64,000 bases of DNA from JABMRP01 sp964444795 (GCA_964444795.1 CAYUIQ010000013.1:1-64000); one strand, 5' to 3'; shown: positions 52,724 through 62,228, numbered from the stretch's first letter. The notes: generated by a model from the letters alone, not told the origin. Numbers and translations: made by a program.

Positions 52724-55345
52724 ATGACTGCAAATCGGCATGACAGAAATCAACGAGGTCTGGTTGCCTTCTCGGTCGTCTTTCTCGCGTGCTTCTCGTG
52801 TTGCACGATCCAGGCCGCAACACCGGTGGCGAAGGATTTCCCTTCTCTGAAGGAGGCCGTCAGTCCGATTGCGGCGGAAGCGCCCATTTTGGCATTCGAG
52901 GAGAACGCCCATTTCCTCTTTGCGAAGGCGGATCTTTCGGATTCACTCCGACCCGCCGAGAACAAACAGGGTTCGCCCACGTTCATTCGACGAGTCATTT
53001 TCCTGAAACCATCGGTCTGGCTGGTCGAGGATTGCATCGACCCAAAGGCTTCCGAAGGGACGCCGCGAGGGGAAGTCCATCGCCAAGGTGACCAAAGTAC
53101 TGAGAATCCCAAATTGCCGTGTGATGTTCTCTGGCCCCCTAAGGAATCGCGACCATCGATTACGAAGGCGGACGACTCGGGTCGATGCGTCCGCGTGTAT
53201 CAAGTTGCTCCAACCGACGAAGGCGCTACCCCCGCCAAAGCCCTTCTCAAGAACAACGACGGCCGTTTCGATCTGACGGTCACCTCCGCCGATCGAGTTC
53301 ATCGGCTTGAGTTGCCCGCGCCTCAAGTCGGTGCCGGTCGAATCGCGGTCGACGACGCCGACGGCAAGACGCTCGTCCCGCTTCGGCCATTGCCGGCCGG
53401 TGTGTTGCCGCATGGCGAAGAGGGCATGAAACTGCTCGATCGCTGGGACCGTTACTATCGAGACGGTCGGTTTCCGCCCTGGAACTCGGGCATGGCCGCG
53501 CCGGACCTGCGCGAGGCGGTCGAAAAGGGTGCGATCAAGCCGTGCCGCGTTGCGGTCCTCGGATGTGGCACCGGCATGAATCCGATCTATCTGGCCAAGC
53601 AAGGATTCGACGTCACGGCCATCGACGTGGCTCCAACCGCCCTGAGCATCGCCGAAGCGGACGCCAAGAAAGCCGGCGTCAAGGTAAAGTGGCTGTTGGC
53701 CGATGTCTTGGCACTGCCCGAGCTCGAACCGTTCGATCTGATCTTCGACCGGGGCTGCTATCATAACGTGCGATACGTCGACGCCAAGGGGTTCGTTGCA
53801 TCGCTCGACCAGATCTCGCGACGCGGGACGAGGGTCTTTGTCCTTTCGTGCGACCGCGACAGTGCGCCGGGCGTCCGCGAGCCGACCATGCGGGCCGACT
53901 TCTCCGAACTGTTCGACTTCCAGTGGATACGGAAATCGAACATCATCACCGGCAAGGACGCCGAGAGAAAGCACGTCTCCTGGAACGTCATGCTCCGCAA
54001 GAAGGAAAAGGCGAAGGCAACGAAAACAACATCGCCGGCCAAACCAAACATCATCTATATCCTGGTCGACGACATGGGATACGGTGATCCGAGTTGTTTC
54101 GGACAGCAGAAGCTGAAGACGCCGAATCTCGACCGGTTGGCTGCGACCGGGCTTCGCCTGACCAACCACTATGCGGGTTCCACCGTTTGCGCCCCGTCCC
54201 GCTGTGTGCTGATGACGGGTCTCCATACGGGCCACTGCACGGTTCGTTCCAACGGGAATGTCATGCTCCGCCCGGACGACGTTACCGTGGCACAGGTGCT
54301 CAAGAAAGCCGGGTACAACACCGGTTGCATCGGCAAATGGGGCGTCGGAAGGCCGGGCCTCAATGACCCGAACGAGCATGGTTTCGACTACTTCTACGGC
54401 TATATCTGCATGAACCATGCGCATAACTGCTATCCCGAGTTCATCATCCGAAACGGCGAGGAAGTGCCGCTACGAAACGTCCGGGAAGAGCGATGGAAGA
54501 CGCGTAACGTTCCCGCCGGCGCCGGTGTGGCCGAAGTGAAAGTCGATTTCGTCCCGCACCTCTGCCAGAAAGAGGTCATCCAGTTCATCGACAAGAACAC
54601 GGAAAGCGAAAAGCCGTTTTTCCTCTACTACGCTCTGAACATACCCCATGCCAACAACGAAGGTGGCAGCCAAGGCATGGAGGTTCCGTCATACGGCGAG
54701 TTTGCCGACGAGGACTGGCCGGATGCGGAAAAAGGGTTCGCCGCCATGATCGGCTATATCGACGGATACGTTAAGGAGATTCGCGAGAAACTCCAAGAGA
54801 CCGGCTTGGATAAGAATACGCTGGTGATCTTCACCAGCGACAACGGTCCGCACCAGGAAGGCGGCCACAACATGCAGTACTTCGATTCCAACGGGCCACT
54901 CCGCGGCAAGAAACGGGATCTCTATGAAGGCGGCGTTCGAGTTCCCACCATCGCCAATTGGCCGGGGGTCATCGGGCCGGGCAGAGAAAGCGACCATGCC
55001 TCGGCGTTCCAGGACATCATGCCCACGCTGGCCGAACTAGCCGGCGTGGACTGCCCGAAGACGGACGGAATCTCGATGGTCCCGACACTGCTGGGCAAGG
55101 GAGAGCAGAAGCAACACGAGCACCTCTTCTGGGAGTTTTACGAGGGCGGCGGCAAGAAGGCCGTGCTCAAGGGCAACTGGAAGGGTATCCGGCTCAATAC
55201 CTTTAAGAATCCGGATGGCCCTATCGAACTCTATGATATCACCACGGACATCTCCGAAGAGAAGAACGTGGCCTCGGAACACCCCGAGATCGTCGCCGAC
55301 ATGGCACGGATTATGGAGGAAGAGCACGTGGACCGAGAGAAGTGA
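52724..55345 (+). CDS. three-part fusion: heparinase-like segment, SAM-methyltransferase, sulfatase
   Basis: One 873-codon frame with GGAGG upstream and a signal-like N-terminus (LVAFSVVFLACFSCCTIQAA). Residues about 45-215 resemble the beta domain of heparinase II/III-like lyases (FIRRVIFLKPSVWLVEDCID). Residues about 235-430 are a complete class I SAM-methyltransferase of the TPMT-like type: WDRYYRDGRFPPWNSGM, VAVLGCGTGMNPIYLA near 277, GFDVTAIDVAP and FDLIFDRGCYH. Residues 441-873 are a complete sulfatase: NIIYILVDDMGYGD, CAPSR with Cys489, FTSDNGPHQEGG. The domains join without stops or frameshift. Activity of a methyltransferase outside the cytoplasm would be odd, since SAM is cytoplasmic. 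Either the fusion is functional or deletions joined three genes. Confidence 0.8.
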   Translation: MTANRHDRNQRGLVAFSVVFLACFSCCTIQAATPVAKDFPSLKEAVSPIAAEAPILAFEENAHFLFAKADLSDSLRPAENKQGSPTFIRRVIFLKPSVWLVEDCIDPKASEGTPRGEVHRQGDQSTENPKLPCDVLWPPKESRPSITKADDSGRCVRVYQVAPTDEGATPAKALLKNNDGRFDLTVTSADRVHRLELPAPQVGAGRIAVDDADGKTLVPLRPLPAGVLPHGEEGMKLLDRWDRYYRDGRFPPWNSGMAAPDLREAVEKGAIKPCRVAVLGCGTGMNPIYLAKQGFDVTAIDVAPTALSIAEADAKKAGVKVKWLLADVLALPELEPFDLIFDRGCYHNVRYVDAKGFVASLDQISRRGTRVFVLSCDRDSAPGVREPTMRADFSELFDFQWIRKSNIITGKDAERKHVSWNVMLRKKEKAKATKTTSPAKPNIIYILVDDMGYGDPSCFGQQKLKTPNLDRLAATGLRLTNHYAGSTVCAPSRCVLMTGLHTGHCTVRSNGNVMLRPDDVTVAQVLKKAGYNTGCIGKWGVGRPGLNDPNEHGFDYFYGYICMNHAHNCYPEFIIRNGEEVPLRNVREERWKTRNVPAGAGVAEVKVDFVPHLCQKEVIQFIDKNTESEKPFFLYYALNIPHANNEGGSQGMEVPSYGEFADEDWPDAEKGFAAMIGYIDGYVKEIREKLQETGLDKNTLVIFTSDNGPHQEGGHNMQYFDSNGPLRGKKRDLYEGGVRVPTIANWPGVIGPGRESDHASAFQDIMPTLAELAGVDCPKTDGISMVPTLLGKGEQKQHEHLFWEFYEGGGKKAVLKGNWKGIRLNTFKNPDGPIELYDITTDISEEKNVASEHPEIVADMARIMEEEHVDREK

Positions 55346-55355
55346 GCCGCCCGCA

Positions 55356-56081
55356 TCAGTCGGTCAGTTTCGCAATCGGCGTCAGTGAGAGTTTGCGAAA
55401 CTCGACCTCGGAGCCCTCCGCTTGCAGCGCGATTTGGCCCACAGTCGCGGTGCATTGGGTGCCGTGGTTCACCAAGTCGCCGTTGACCCACACTTTGACC
55501 GCGCCCTCGACACACTCGATGACCATCGTATTCCACTGGCCCACCGGTTTTTCCGAGTCGTCCGTCAGGTTGAGAATCCGCCGAGCCTTCCCCTCGGTTA
55601 TTCCCCACTTCTCCTTCGGGCCGCGCCGCTTGACCATGTCGGGCACGGTGATGTCCTCGACGATGCACCAAAAATCGCCCGCGTGGCGATGATTCATCTG
55701 CACCTCGATCGACTTGGGGAACATCTTGTACAGCGCCCGCGGCGTGGACGCGTGGACCAGCACACCGCAGTTGCCAGGCTGGGCCGCGAAACGATATTCG
55801 ACATCGAGCCGGTAGTTCTCGTATTGCGCGTCGGTGATCAGATGGCCGCCCGGTCGGCCGAGACTCACGAGCTTGCCGTCGCGCACAATGAACGTCGGCG
55901 CGGCGTCGGGATTCTTGTCCAGATGCGGTACGTCGACGTGCCAGCCACTCAGATCCTTACCGTTGAACAGGCTTGTCGTTTCTGAATCCGACGTTGCCGC
56001 TGCGGGCTCCGTGGCGGATGCCGCCGCGAGCATGGTGAAGCTGGCAACAAGGGCAATCGAGGATCGGACAAAGCGAGTCAT
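55356..56081 (-). CDS. secreted DUF1080 (3-keto-disaccharide hydrolase-like) protein
   Basis: The 241-residue product starts at MTRFVRSSIALVASFTM with AGGAG upstream and a signal peptide ending AAASA. The DUF1080 fold is clear: SLFNGKDLSGWHVD at the start, ENYRLDVEYRFAAQPGNCGV, SIEVQMNHRHAGDFW, WNTMVIECVEGAVKVWVNG and the closing GQIALQAEGSEVEFRKLSL. Family members hydrolyse 3-keto sugars outside the cytoplasm, in line with the exported oxidoreductase nearby. It converges on the fusion gene, ten bases from its stop. Confidence 0.9.
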   Translation of the reverse strand: MTRFVRSSIALVASFTMLAAASATEPAAATSDSETTSLFNGKDLSGWHVDVPHLDKNPDAAPTFIVRDGKLVSLGRPGGHLITDAQYENYRLDVEYRFAAQPGNCGVLVHASTPRALYKMFPKSIEVQMNHRHAGDFWCIVEDITVPDMVKRRGPKEKWGITEGKARRILNLTDDSEKPVGQWNTMVIECVEGAVKVWVNGDLVNHGTQCTATVGQIALQAEGSEVEFRKLSLTPIAKLTD

Positions 56082-56210
56082 GGCGGCTCTCCTGGAATTC
56101 GGGTTGGGCGATGGGGGGCGAAGCACTTATTATAACGCGTTGTCGCGGGTGAGGGAAATCACACAGGCGGATGAGGATCGGTCAAGACCTTATTGTCGCA
56201 TGAAACCGAT

Positions 56211-56284
56211 GGGTGCCTGGTGGTCGAGCACAGCGAGCCCCCAGTTCGCCGCACGCTGGGGGCTCGCTGCGCTCGACCGGCAAA
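56211..56284. repeat. full copy of the dispersed palindromic element
   Basis: GGTGCCTGGTGGTCGAGC, a CAGCGAGCCCCCAG arm and the opposing CTGGGGGCTCGCTGCGCTCG plus ACCGGCA form a long hairpin, as at 24351-24440. It fills much of the 354-bp gap before the alpha/beta hydrolase gene. Confidence 0.85.
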
Positions 56285-56435
56285 CCCGACACTCATTTCT
56301 TGCGCGATCGTAAACCATTATTTCCGGCATTCTCGCATCCCCCCCTGAAGCTTGCATCCGCTGAAGTGACGCCCTATCATTGCGTTAGTGCCACAAAGGA
56401 CCGAATGCGATCGAATGAACAAAGGAGAAACTGGG

Positions 56436-57236
56436 ATGCGTACTTTTCGTTTGAGTTTCGGCCTCATGATTTGTCTACTGCTTCTGTTCTTCGGATCGGG
56501 ATTGGTCTCGGCGGCGGACGATGCCGTGTTTCCCGGCAAGAAGGGGCAATGGCAAGGGTTTGACAGCTACACGGGCGATGGGCGGATTGTGGTCGTTCCG
56601 CACGAGGTCGCCCCGGGCAAGCCTTGGGTCTGGAGAGCACGCTTCTGGGGGCACGAACCCCAGTTCGACATCGCCATGCTCAACAAGGGGTATCATGTTG
56701 TCTATCGTGACGTCGCCGGTCAGTATGGAAACCGCCAGGCCGTGCAGCGCTGGAACGAATACTACAAGTATCTCCGCGGGGAACACGGGTTCGCCGAGAA
56801 GGTTGTGCTCGAGGGGTTCAGTCGCGGCGGGCTGATTATCTATAACTGGGGTATCGCCAATCCCGAGAAGGTGGCTGCCATCTATGGCGATGCGCCGGTC
56901 ATGGATTTCAAGAGTTGGCCGGGCCCCGAGAATCGCGGTATTCACGAATCTTACGGTCTGAAAAGTGCCGCTGAGGCCAACGCCTACCGAGGGAACCCGG
57001 TGGACAACCTCAAGCCCCTGGCCAGAGCCGGCGTGCCCATCATCCACGTGGTTGGCGACGCCGACAAGGTGGTGCCGATTGCCGAGAATACATCGCTCGC
57101 GGAAAAGCGCTATAAGGAAATGGGTGGCGTCTTCGAGGTGATCCACAAACCGGGTGTCGGCCACCACCCCCATTCGCTTAAGGACCCCACGCCGATCGTC
57201 GCGTTTATCGAAAAGCACACAACCGGCAAGAAGTAG
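56436..57236 (+). CDS. secreted alpha/beta hydrolase
   Basis: The 266-residue product starts at MRTFRLSFGLMICLLLLF; AAAGGAG lies nine bases before the ATG and a signal peptide follows. The nucleophile elbow is GFSRGG (Ser in VVLEGFSRGGLIIYNWG, near residue 135), the acid is in HVVGDADKVVP near 215, and the His in GVGHHPHSLKDP near 245, which makes a complete Ser-Asp-His triad. The substrate is unknown; a carbohydrate esterase is plausible by context. Confidence 0.85.
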   Translation: MRTFRLSFGLMICLLLLFFGSGLVSAADDAVFPGKKGQWQGFDSYTGDGRIVVVPHEVAPGKPWVWRARFWGHEPQFDIAMLNKGYHVVYRDVAGQYGNRQAVQRWNEYYKYLRGEHGFAEKVVLEGFSRGGLIIYNWGIANPEKVAAIYGDAPVMDFKSWPGPENRGIHESYGLKSAAEANAYRGNPVDNLKPLARAGVPIIHVVGDADKVVPIAENTSLAEKRYKEMGGVFEVIHKPGVGHHPHSLKDPTPIVAFIEKHTTGKK

Positions 57237-57320
57237 TTACTCATCTCGATCAATCCGTCACGCGCGACGTAATTCCGAGCACCGTCAGTACGACAATGCC
57301 GAGTATTACGCGGAAGCCTT

Positions 57321-58799
57321 TCACGGGTGTACTTTCTTGTTCCTCGGAGTCTTCTTCGGGCTTGTATTCGGCCGCTCGGACGATGCGACGCCGGTGGGCC
57401 GAGTCAACTTGGCGGTGGGTCGCCTGTTGGCTTGGATCTCCGCGACGTGCGCGTCGTAGGCCGCTTGAAGCCGCTTCACCACGTCGGGATTCTTCGCCGC
57501 CAGATTGGTCGTTTCGCTGATGTCGGCCACGGTATCGTAAAGCTGCACGGGATCGGGCGACGGTTTCGTGCGTGCCGCATCGCGCCGGCCGCCCTTGCCT
57601 TCAGGCCAGGGATAAAACTTCCACTTGCCGCTGCGAACCGTGCCGGGACCGTGCATCAGGCAATACGTCTGGTGTGGGCTCTTGGCGCCTTTGACGCCGC
57701 TCATCAGCGGCCAAATGTCATGTCCGTCAATCTTGCGCCCCGACAGTTTTCCGCCGGCGAGCTTCGCCAGCGTCGGCAGGACGTCGATGCTGGCCGCCAC
57801 TTCCCGGCAGACCGAGCCGGCGGGGATCTTGCCCGGCCAACGCATCAACGTCGGCTCGCGGATTCCGCCGTCGTAGACGCTGCCCTTCTTGGCTCGTAGC
57901 GGCAGCGATGAACCGACCGCGGCACCATTGTCGCTGGTGAAGATCACTAGCGTGTTCTCGTCGATGCCCGCCGCGGCAACCGCCTTGAGGATCTCGCCGA
58001 CCGACCAATCGACCTCTTCGATCGCATCCCAGATCAGCTTTCCGGTGCGGTTCTTGAATGCATCGGAGACGGCCAGCGGTAGGTGGACCATCGTGTGCGG
58101 CAGGTAGAGAAAGAATGGGCCGTCCTTGTTGGCGTTGATGAATCGAATCGATTCTTCGGTGTAACGCTTGGTGAGCGTCGACTGGTCGGCCGGATATTCG
58201 ATCACCTCGTCGTCGCGCATCAGCGGCACGGAGTTTCTCTTGCGATGGCCCGCCTTCACTTCGTCCAGCGTGAGACCCTCGCGCAGGACCAGATCCTTGG
58301 CCAGCTTGTTGGCCGGATCGATCCACATGTCGTTGCTGTAAGGGACGCCGTAGTAGGACTGGAAGCCCTGCATCGTCGGCAGACACGGCGGCAGGTGTCC
58401 CAAGTGCCACTTGCCCACACACTTGGTCGCATAGCCGGCGCCCGAGAGCATTTCGGCAATGGTCACCTCGTCGGGATGCAAGCCCGCGCTGCTGTTGGGA
58501 AACAACACGGCGTTCATGCTCAACCGTTGATAATGAGCGCCGGTCAATAACGCGGTTCGCGACCCGGAGCAAACGGCACAGCCGACGTAAAAGTCGGTGA
58601 ACTTCATTCCCTCGGTGGCCATCCGATCGAGGTTCGGCGTCTTGGGGCCCGTGGCGCCGTTGAAACCCACGTCGCCGTAGCCCATGTCATCGATGAAAAT
58701 GACAATGACATTGGGTTGATCCGCGGCGACGACGTCCGTGGACAAGACGAAGTTCGTGGAAAGAGCGACCAGCGGGGCAATCAACAGGAGGCGTTTCAT
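57321..58799 (-). CDS. secreted sulfatase with CSGSR active-site motif
   Basis: The 492-residue product starts at MKRLLLIAPLVALSTNF with AGGAAACC upstream and a signal peptide. The sulfatase core shows VIVIFIDDMGYGD (DD at 37-38), FDGNTASD-equivalent FTSDNGAAVGSS, and VGKWHLGH. The formylglycine position is Cys77 in CAVCSGSRTALLTG: the motif is C-S-G-S-R, with Gly where CxPSR or CxASR has Pro or Ala. It ends in a Lys/Pro-rich tail of about 30 residues. It probably acts on sulfated polysaccharide. Confidence 0.9.
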   Translation of the reverse strand: MKRLLLIAPLVALSTNFVLSTDVVAADQPNVIVIFIDDMGYGDVGFNGATGPKTPNLDRMATEGMKFTDFYVGCAVCSGSRTALLTGAHYQRLSMNAVLFPNSSAGLHPDEVTIAEMLSGAGYATKCVGKWHLGHLPPCLPTMQGFQSYYGVPYSNDMWIDPANKLAKDLVLREGLTLDEVKAGHRKRNSVPLMRDDEVIEYPADQSTLTKRYTEESIRFINANKDGPFFLYLPHTMVHLPLAVSDAFKNRTGKLIWDAIEEVDWSVGEILKAVAAAGIDENTLVIFTSDNGAAVGSSLPLRAKKGSVYDGGIREPTLMRWPGKIPAGSVCREVAASIDVLPTLAKLAGGKLSGRKIDGHDIWPLMSGVKGAKSPHQTYCLMHGPGTVRSGKWKFYPWPEGKGGRRDAARTKPSPDPVQLYDTVADISETTNLAAKNPDVVKRLQAAYDAHVAEIQANRRPTAKLTRPTGVASSERPNTSPKKTPRNKKVHP

Positions 58800-58828
58800 G
58801 GGGAGGTTTCCTGGGTAGAGTAAGGATT

Positions 58829-58924
58829 CTACTTCTTCAACAAGGCCTTGATGGTTTGCAGCTTGTCTTCGGGTTCTTGAGCTTCGGACGCCGCGGCACA
58901 CATCAACAGCGTTACCAGAATCAT
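58829..58924 (-). pseudogene. 31-codon remnant with signal peptide
   Basis: A minus-strand frame in the gap upstream of the sulfatase reads MILVTLLMCAAASEAQ, a signal peptide, and then EPEDKLQTIKALLKK and a stop. It looks like an exported protein reduced to its N-terminal signal and a short tail. It would be transcribed together with the sulfatase. No family is recognised. The rest of 58925-59214 holds no clear gene. Confidence 0.4.
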
Positions 58925-59214
58925 CCATGCGGCCGCTTCCGTCAGTTCTTGTTTTCACGCTGTCGTTCTGTGTTCATGTACGGTTCATCAACAAAAGCAG
59001 TAGAACCATCTCTCGGGCCAATGTCAACCGACGGCTTCGAAGTGGTCGCGTTGTCGTGCCGTCGAACGTCTTGAAGCGTTCGACCGGATCATCTCCGGCG
59101 GCGACGGCTCCACCTGGCCGGATGGCGTTCGAGAGATTGCCTTCGGCAGCTCTCGCTGGTAGGGTGGGGGACGCGCAATCCCGCTCCGCCCTTGATTCCC
59201 CAGCCGAAGCCACC

Positions 59215-60699
59215 ATGCTACCGAAAACCAGGCGATCCGCCGCGATTCTTGCCGTGCTACTACATGTTTCCGCATTGACGGCATCGGAGAGGCCGCCCGC
59301 CTGGCCGGATGAATCCCACACACGACAGCTTGTCGAGGGGGTCCTGCCGAAGACGAGCCAGCAATGGGATGGGTACGAGTTTGCCCGGCGAGGGTCGCGC
59401 GGGGCGACCTACATCGCGGCGGGCCTGCTTTGGCGGGACGGCTCGCACGATCGCGATGCGGCCGCGGCCGTCCTTCGCGGCGTCCTCGACCTTCAATACG
59501 AAGACGGGCCGGACTCGAAGCTCCATGGCGTGTGGCGGAGGCGCCAAGGCGAGACGGAGCACGACAGCAACTGGCGGGAGTTCGTCGGCTGCGGGCTGAT
59601 CCTCATCCTGGAGACATTTCCCGACCGCCTTCCCGCGGACCTCGTCGGCGACATGCGGGCCGCGTTGCTCCGGGCGGCCGAGGGAGCCGCCCGGCGGAAC
59701 GTCGGAGCCACTTACACGAACATCGCCCTGATGAGCGCCTTTCTCCTGGATTACGTCGGCACCAAGGAAGGGCGCGAGGATCTTCAGCAGACCGGACGGG
59801 AGAAGGCGGAGGCGGTCCACGATCTCTTTTCCCGCCACAAGACGTTTCACGAGTACAACTCGCCCACCTACTACGGTGTGGATCTGATGGCGCTGGCGCT
59901 ATGGCGTGAGCACGCCCGCTCCGAGCGGCTGCGCGAGCTGGGCCGTTCGATGGAAGCCGAGCTGTGGCGCGACATCGGGGCGTTCTACCACGCCGACATG
60001 CGGAACATGTGCGGCCCCTTCGTCCGCGCTTACGGGATGGACATGACCAAGTACTGCGCCCTGGTCGGATTGTGGATCGCGCTGGCCATCGACGACCCGG
60101 CCCTGGCGCCTTGGCCCGCGTCCGGCGGGCACCACCAGGGAGAGCGTGCCTACGGCCCGGTCTTCGCCCTTCTCCGCCCCGAGGTGCCCGAGGAGGTGCT
60201 GCCACACCTGCGACGTTTCACCGGACCGCGCGTCTTCGAGCGGACGTTCCGCGAAACGCAGGCGACCGTACTGATCGAGGAGAATCTGATGATAGGCGCG
60301 GCCACTTTGAAGCGGCGATGGGACCAGCGCCACCCCGCGACGATCTATTGGCGCCCCGCCCCCAAACAGCCTGTCGGCTGGGTACTTCTTACCGGACTAA
60401 ACGACGGGGTCGCGCCCGTGGTGACCGACCGCCGCCTCCAAATTCGACGACAATCGGAATCTGACGAGCCGATCCAGTTCCTCGTCTGGGCGCCAGACCT
60501 GGACGAGGCGGCAATCACACGCGACCGCTGGGACTTACCGGGCCTCCGTGTGGCGGTCGAAGTCGCAGACGGAGTGACGCTCCAACGCGTGCGGTGGATC
60601 GACCACCCGCGCTACGGCCGTTGCCTGGAGGTACGCTACTCGACGCCCGCCGAGATGGCAGAGAGCACACAAGCCATAGCGCTGCGGCCGGAACGGTGA
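59215..60699 (+). CDS. exported helical-barrel (probable alpha/alpha toroid) protein of unknown function
   Basis: The 494-residue product starts at MLPKTRRSAAILAVLLHVSA, a signal peptide; the longer frame upstream carries none. Residues about 30-330 are mostly helical with aromatic and acidic pairs typical of six-hairpin glycosidases and lyases: TYIAAGLLWRDG, YTNIALMSAFLLDYVG, FHEYNSPTYYGVDLMALALW and MCGPFVRAYGMDMTKYCAL. Residues 330-494 are beta-rich, like the C-terminal sandwich of heparinase-type enzymes. NSPTYYGVD may hold active-site residues. I do not recognise the exact family. Confidence 0.6.
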   Translation: MLPKTRRSAAILAVLLHVSALTASERPPAWPDESHTRQLVEGVLPKTSQQWDGYEFARRGSRGATYIAAGLLWRDGSHDRDAAAAVLRGVLDLQYEDGPDSKLHGVWRRRQGETEHDSNWREFVGCGLILILETFPDRLPADLVGDMRAALLRAAEGAARRNVGATYTNIALMSAFLLDYVGTKEGREDLQQTGREKAEAVHDLFSRHKTFHEYNSPTYYGVDLMALALWREHARSERLRELGRSMEAELWRDIGAFYHADMRNMCGPFVRAYGMDMTKYCALVGLWIALAIDDPALAPWPASGGHHQGERAYGPVFALLRPEVPEEVLPHLRRFTGPRVFERTFRETQATVLIEENLMIGAATLKRRWDQRHPATIYWRPAPKQPVGWVLLTGLNDGVAPVVTDRRLQIRRQSESDEPIQFLVWAPDLDEAAITRDRWDLPGLRVAVEVADGVTLQRVRWIDHPRYGRCLEVRYSTPAEMAESTQAIALRPER

Positions 60700-60874
60700 G
60701 GGGCTCCACTCCGGCGGCGGTGATGCCTCCCGTGGCAACCGGTAAACGCCGGCCGCGATATAGCTGTCTCACGAACAAAGCTCGGTACTTTGGGCAAACT
60801 GTGAGTGGACGGGTAGGTGGGATGTGCGGTGGGTAAGGCGGTCGCATTTATTGGGCTGCGATCAGGAGATTCAC

Positions 60875-60903
60875 TTGACGGCTGACTCACTCCGGGGTAG
60901 GTT
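60875..60903 (+). promoter_or_regulatory. candidate promoter of the small gene at 60949
   Basis: TTGACG (60875-60880), 17-base spacer, TAGGTT (60898-60903), 45 bases before the GTG start. Confidence 0.35.
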
Positions 60904-60948
60904 CAGGCCCGTGTCAGTGTCACTTTCACGGCAGCAGGGGGCAGCTCT

Positions 60949-61197
60949 GTGGGCAATCGACAAAGGCTTGTCGAGACTTTCACGGCGTTCAGCGATGACG
61001 GTAAAGCGTTCACGCTCGCGCTGTACGAGACGATCATCGACCTCAGCAACAACGACGACCCTCAGGCTACAAGCCGGGGAAAGCGGTCGTTACGGACCGC
61101 CGATGGCAGGGCCGTGAGACGCGTTGAAAAAGGCGTGTATGAGATCATGGGCGTGTCGCCGACCGTTGTTCGGTCTGGCGACCCGAATGCACCCTAG
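60949..61197 (+). CDS. small conserved-looking hypothetical protein
   Basis: The 82-residue product starts at GTG with AGGGGGC upstream. It reads as a compact single domain (TFTAFSDDGKAFTLALYETI, then TADGRAVRRVEKGVYEIM) and ends VRSGDPNAP. Such small proteins with a DGR..VxxxEKGxYEI core seem to occur widely in planctomycetes, but the function is unknown to me. A promoter-like sequence precedes it. Confidence 0.55.
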   Translation: MGNRQRLVETFTAFSDDGKAFTLALYETIIDLSNNDDPQATSRGKRSLRTADGRAVRRVEKGVYEIMGVSPTVVRSGDPNAP

Positions 61198-61373
61198 CGA
61201 GCCGAATGGCCATTTCTTCCCGTTCTGGCCAACGCGCGGCATACGTTCCGGCACGAGTCGCCGAACAGGCTACGAGGCATCTTCCCGGTCGTCACCCAAT
61301 CCGACGTGTGCCCGATCGACTGGTTTGATTGCCGGAAGGAGTTTCTGGGAAGGACAACGGTGTGACGGGCCGG

Positions 61374-62228
61374 TCACTCGTAGACTTCCAGTATCTTCGT
61401 CAACGTGCGGTCCATCTTCTGCTGGGCAGCCGACTTCACCTCGTCGAACAACTCGCGCAATCCCTTTTCGTTCTCCGTCACGTAACGGAGTATGTCGCGG
61501 CGAGCAATCACACCGACGACTTCCCCGTTGCGAACGACCGGGACACGTCGTATCCGGCGCGTCTGCATGATACGGACGACTTCCACCGGAATCGCATCCT
61601 CCGTAACCGTGATGACATCCGTGGTCATGACGCTGCTGATCGGTTCGGCTTTGAGCTCGGGGCGAGTGATCGACTGGATGAGACTGAACTCGGTGACGAT
61701 GCCCCGAATCTGGCCTTGGTCGTCGACCACGGGCAGTCCACTGATACCGTGCTGAAGCAGCAAGGCAATGGCGTCGCCGATGGTAGCGTCGGCATTGATC
61801 GTGATCACGTTCGAATTCATCACCTGGCCGCATCGAAAGACCGCGGCGCTGACTTCCGGACCCGAGTCGTTGCAGTGTTCGGCCAGTTTCTTCTTGAGCG
61901 TGGCCAGATCGAACGGTTTGATCACGTAGTCGGTGGCCCCGGCGTTGGCCGCCTCAAGGACCCGTTCTCTCTTCGTCTCGCCGGTCACCATGATCACCGG
62001 TGTCTGGGGATCCTCGGCCCGGATGGCCTGGAGCACCTCCAGTCCGGTCTTGCCGGGCATGTCCCAATCGAGGAGGACCAGGTCAAAATCGTTCTGCTGG
62101 AAGACTGCCAGGGCTTCGTCACCGTCGGCGGCCTCGGTGGTATTCTCGACGTCCATGGCCTCCAAACCCTTGAGGAGAAGGGTCCGAATGGCTTTGTCGT
62201 CGTCCGCGATCAAAACGTTCTTGCTCAT
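61374..62228 (-). CDS. response-regulator receiver with tandem CBS domains
   Basis: The 284-residue product starts at MSKNVLIADDDKAIRTLLLK. Residues 1-120 are a REC domain: acidic pair DDD (9-11), phosphoacceptor Asp54 in LLDWDMPG, Thr82-type switch in VIMVTGETKR and Lys104 in VIKPF. Residues about 135-190 and 200-255 are two CBS domains (INADATIGDAIALLLQHGISGLPVVDD and ITVTEDAIPVEVVRIMQTRR, given here in shortened form as DAIALLLQHGISGLPVVDD). These bind adenosine nucleotides. No kinase is next to it and there is no DNA-binding output, so it may act on another protein. The open frame further upstream is not used. Confidence 0.9.
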   Translation of the reverse strand: MSKNVLIADDDKAIRTLLLKGLEAMDVENTTEAADGDEALAVFQQNDFDLVLLDWDMPGKTGLEVLQAIRAEDPQTPVIMVTGETKRERVLEAANAGATDYVIKPFDLATLKKKLAEHCNDSGPEVSAAVFRCGQVMNSNVITINADATIGDAIALLLQHGISGLPVVDDQGQIRGIVTEFSLIQSITRPELKAEPISSVMTTDVITVTEDAIPVEVVRIMQTRRIRRVPVVRNGEVVGVIARRDILRYVTENEKGLRELFDEVKSAAQQKMDRTLTKILEVYE

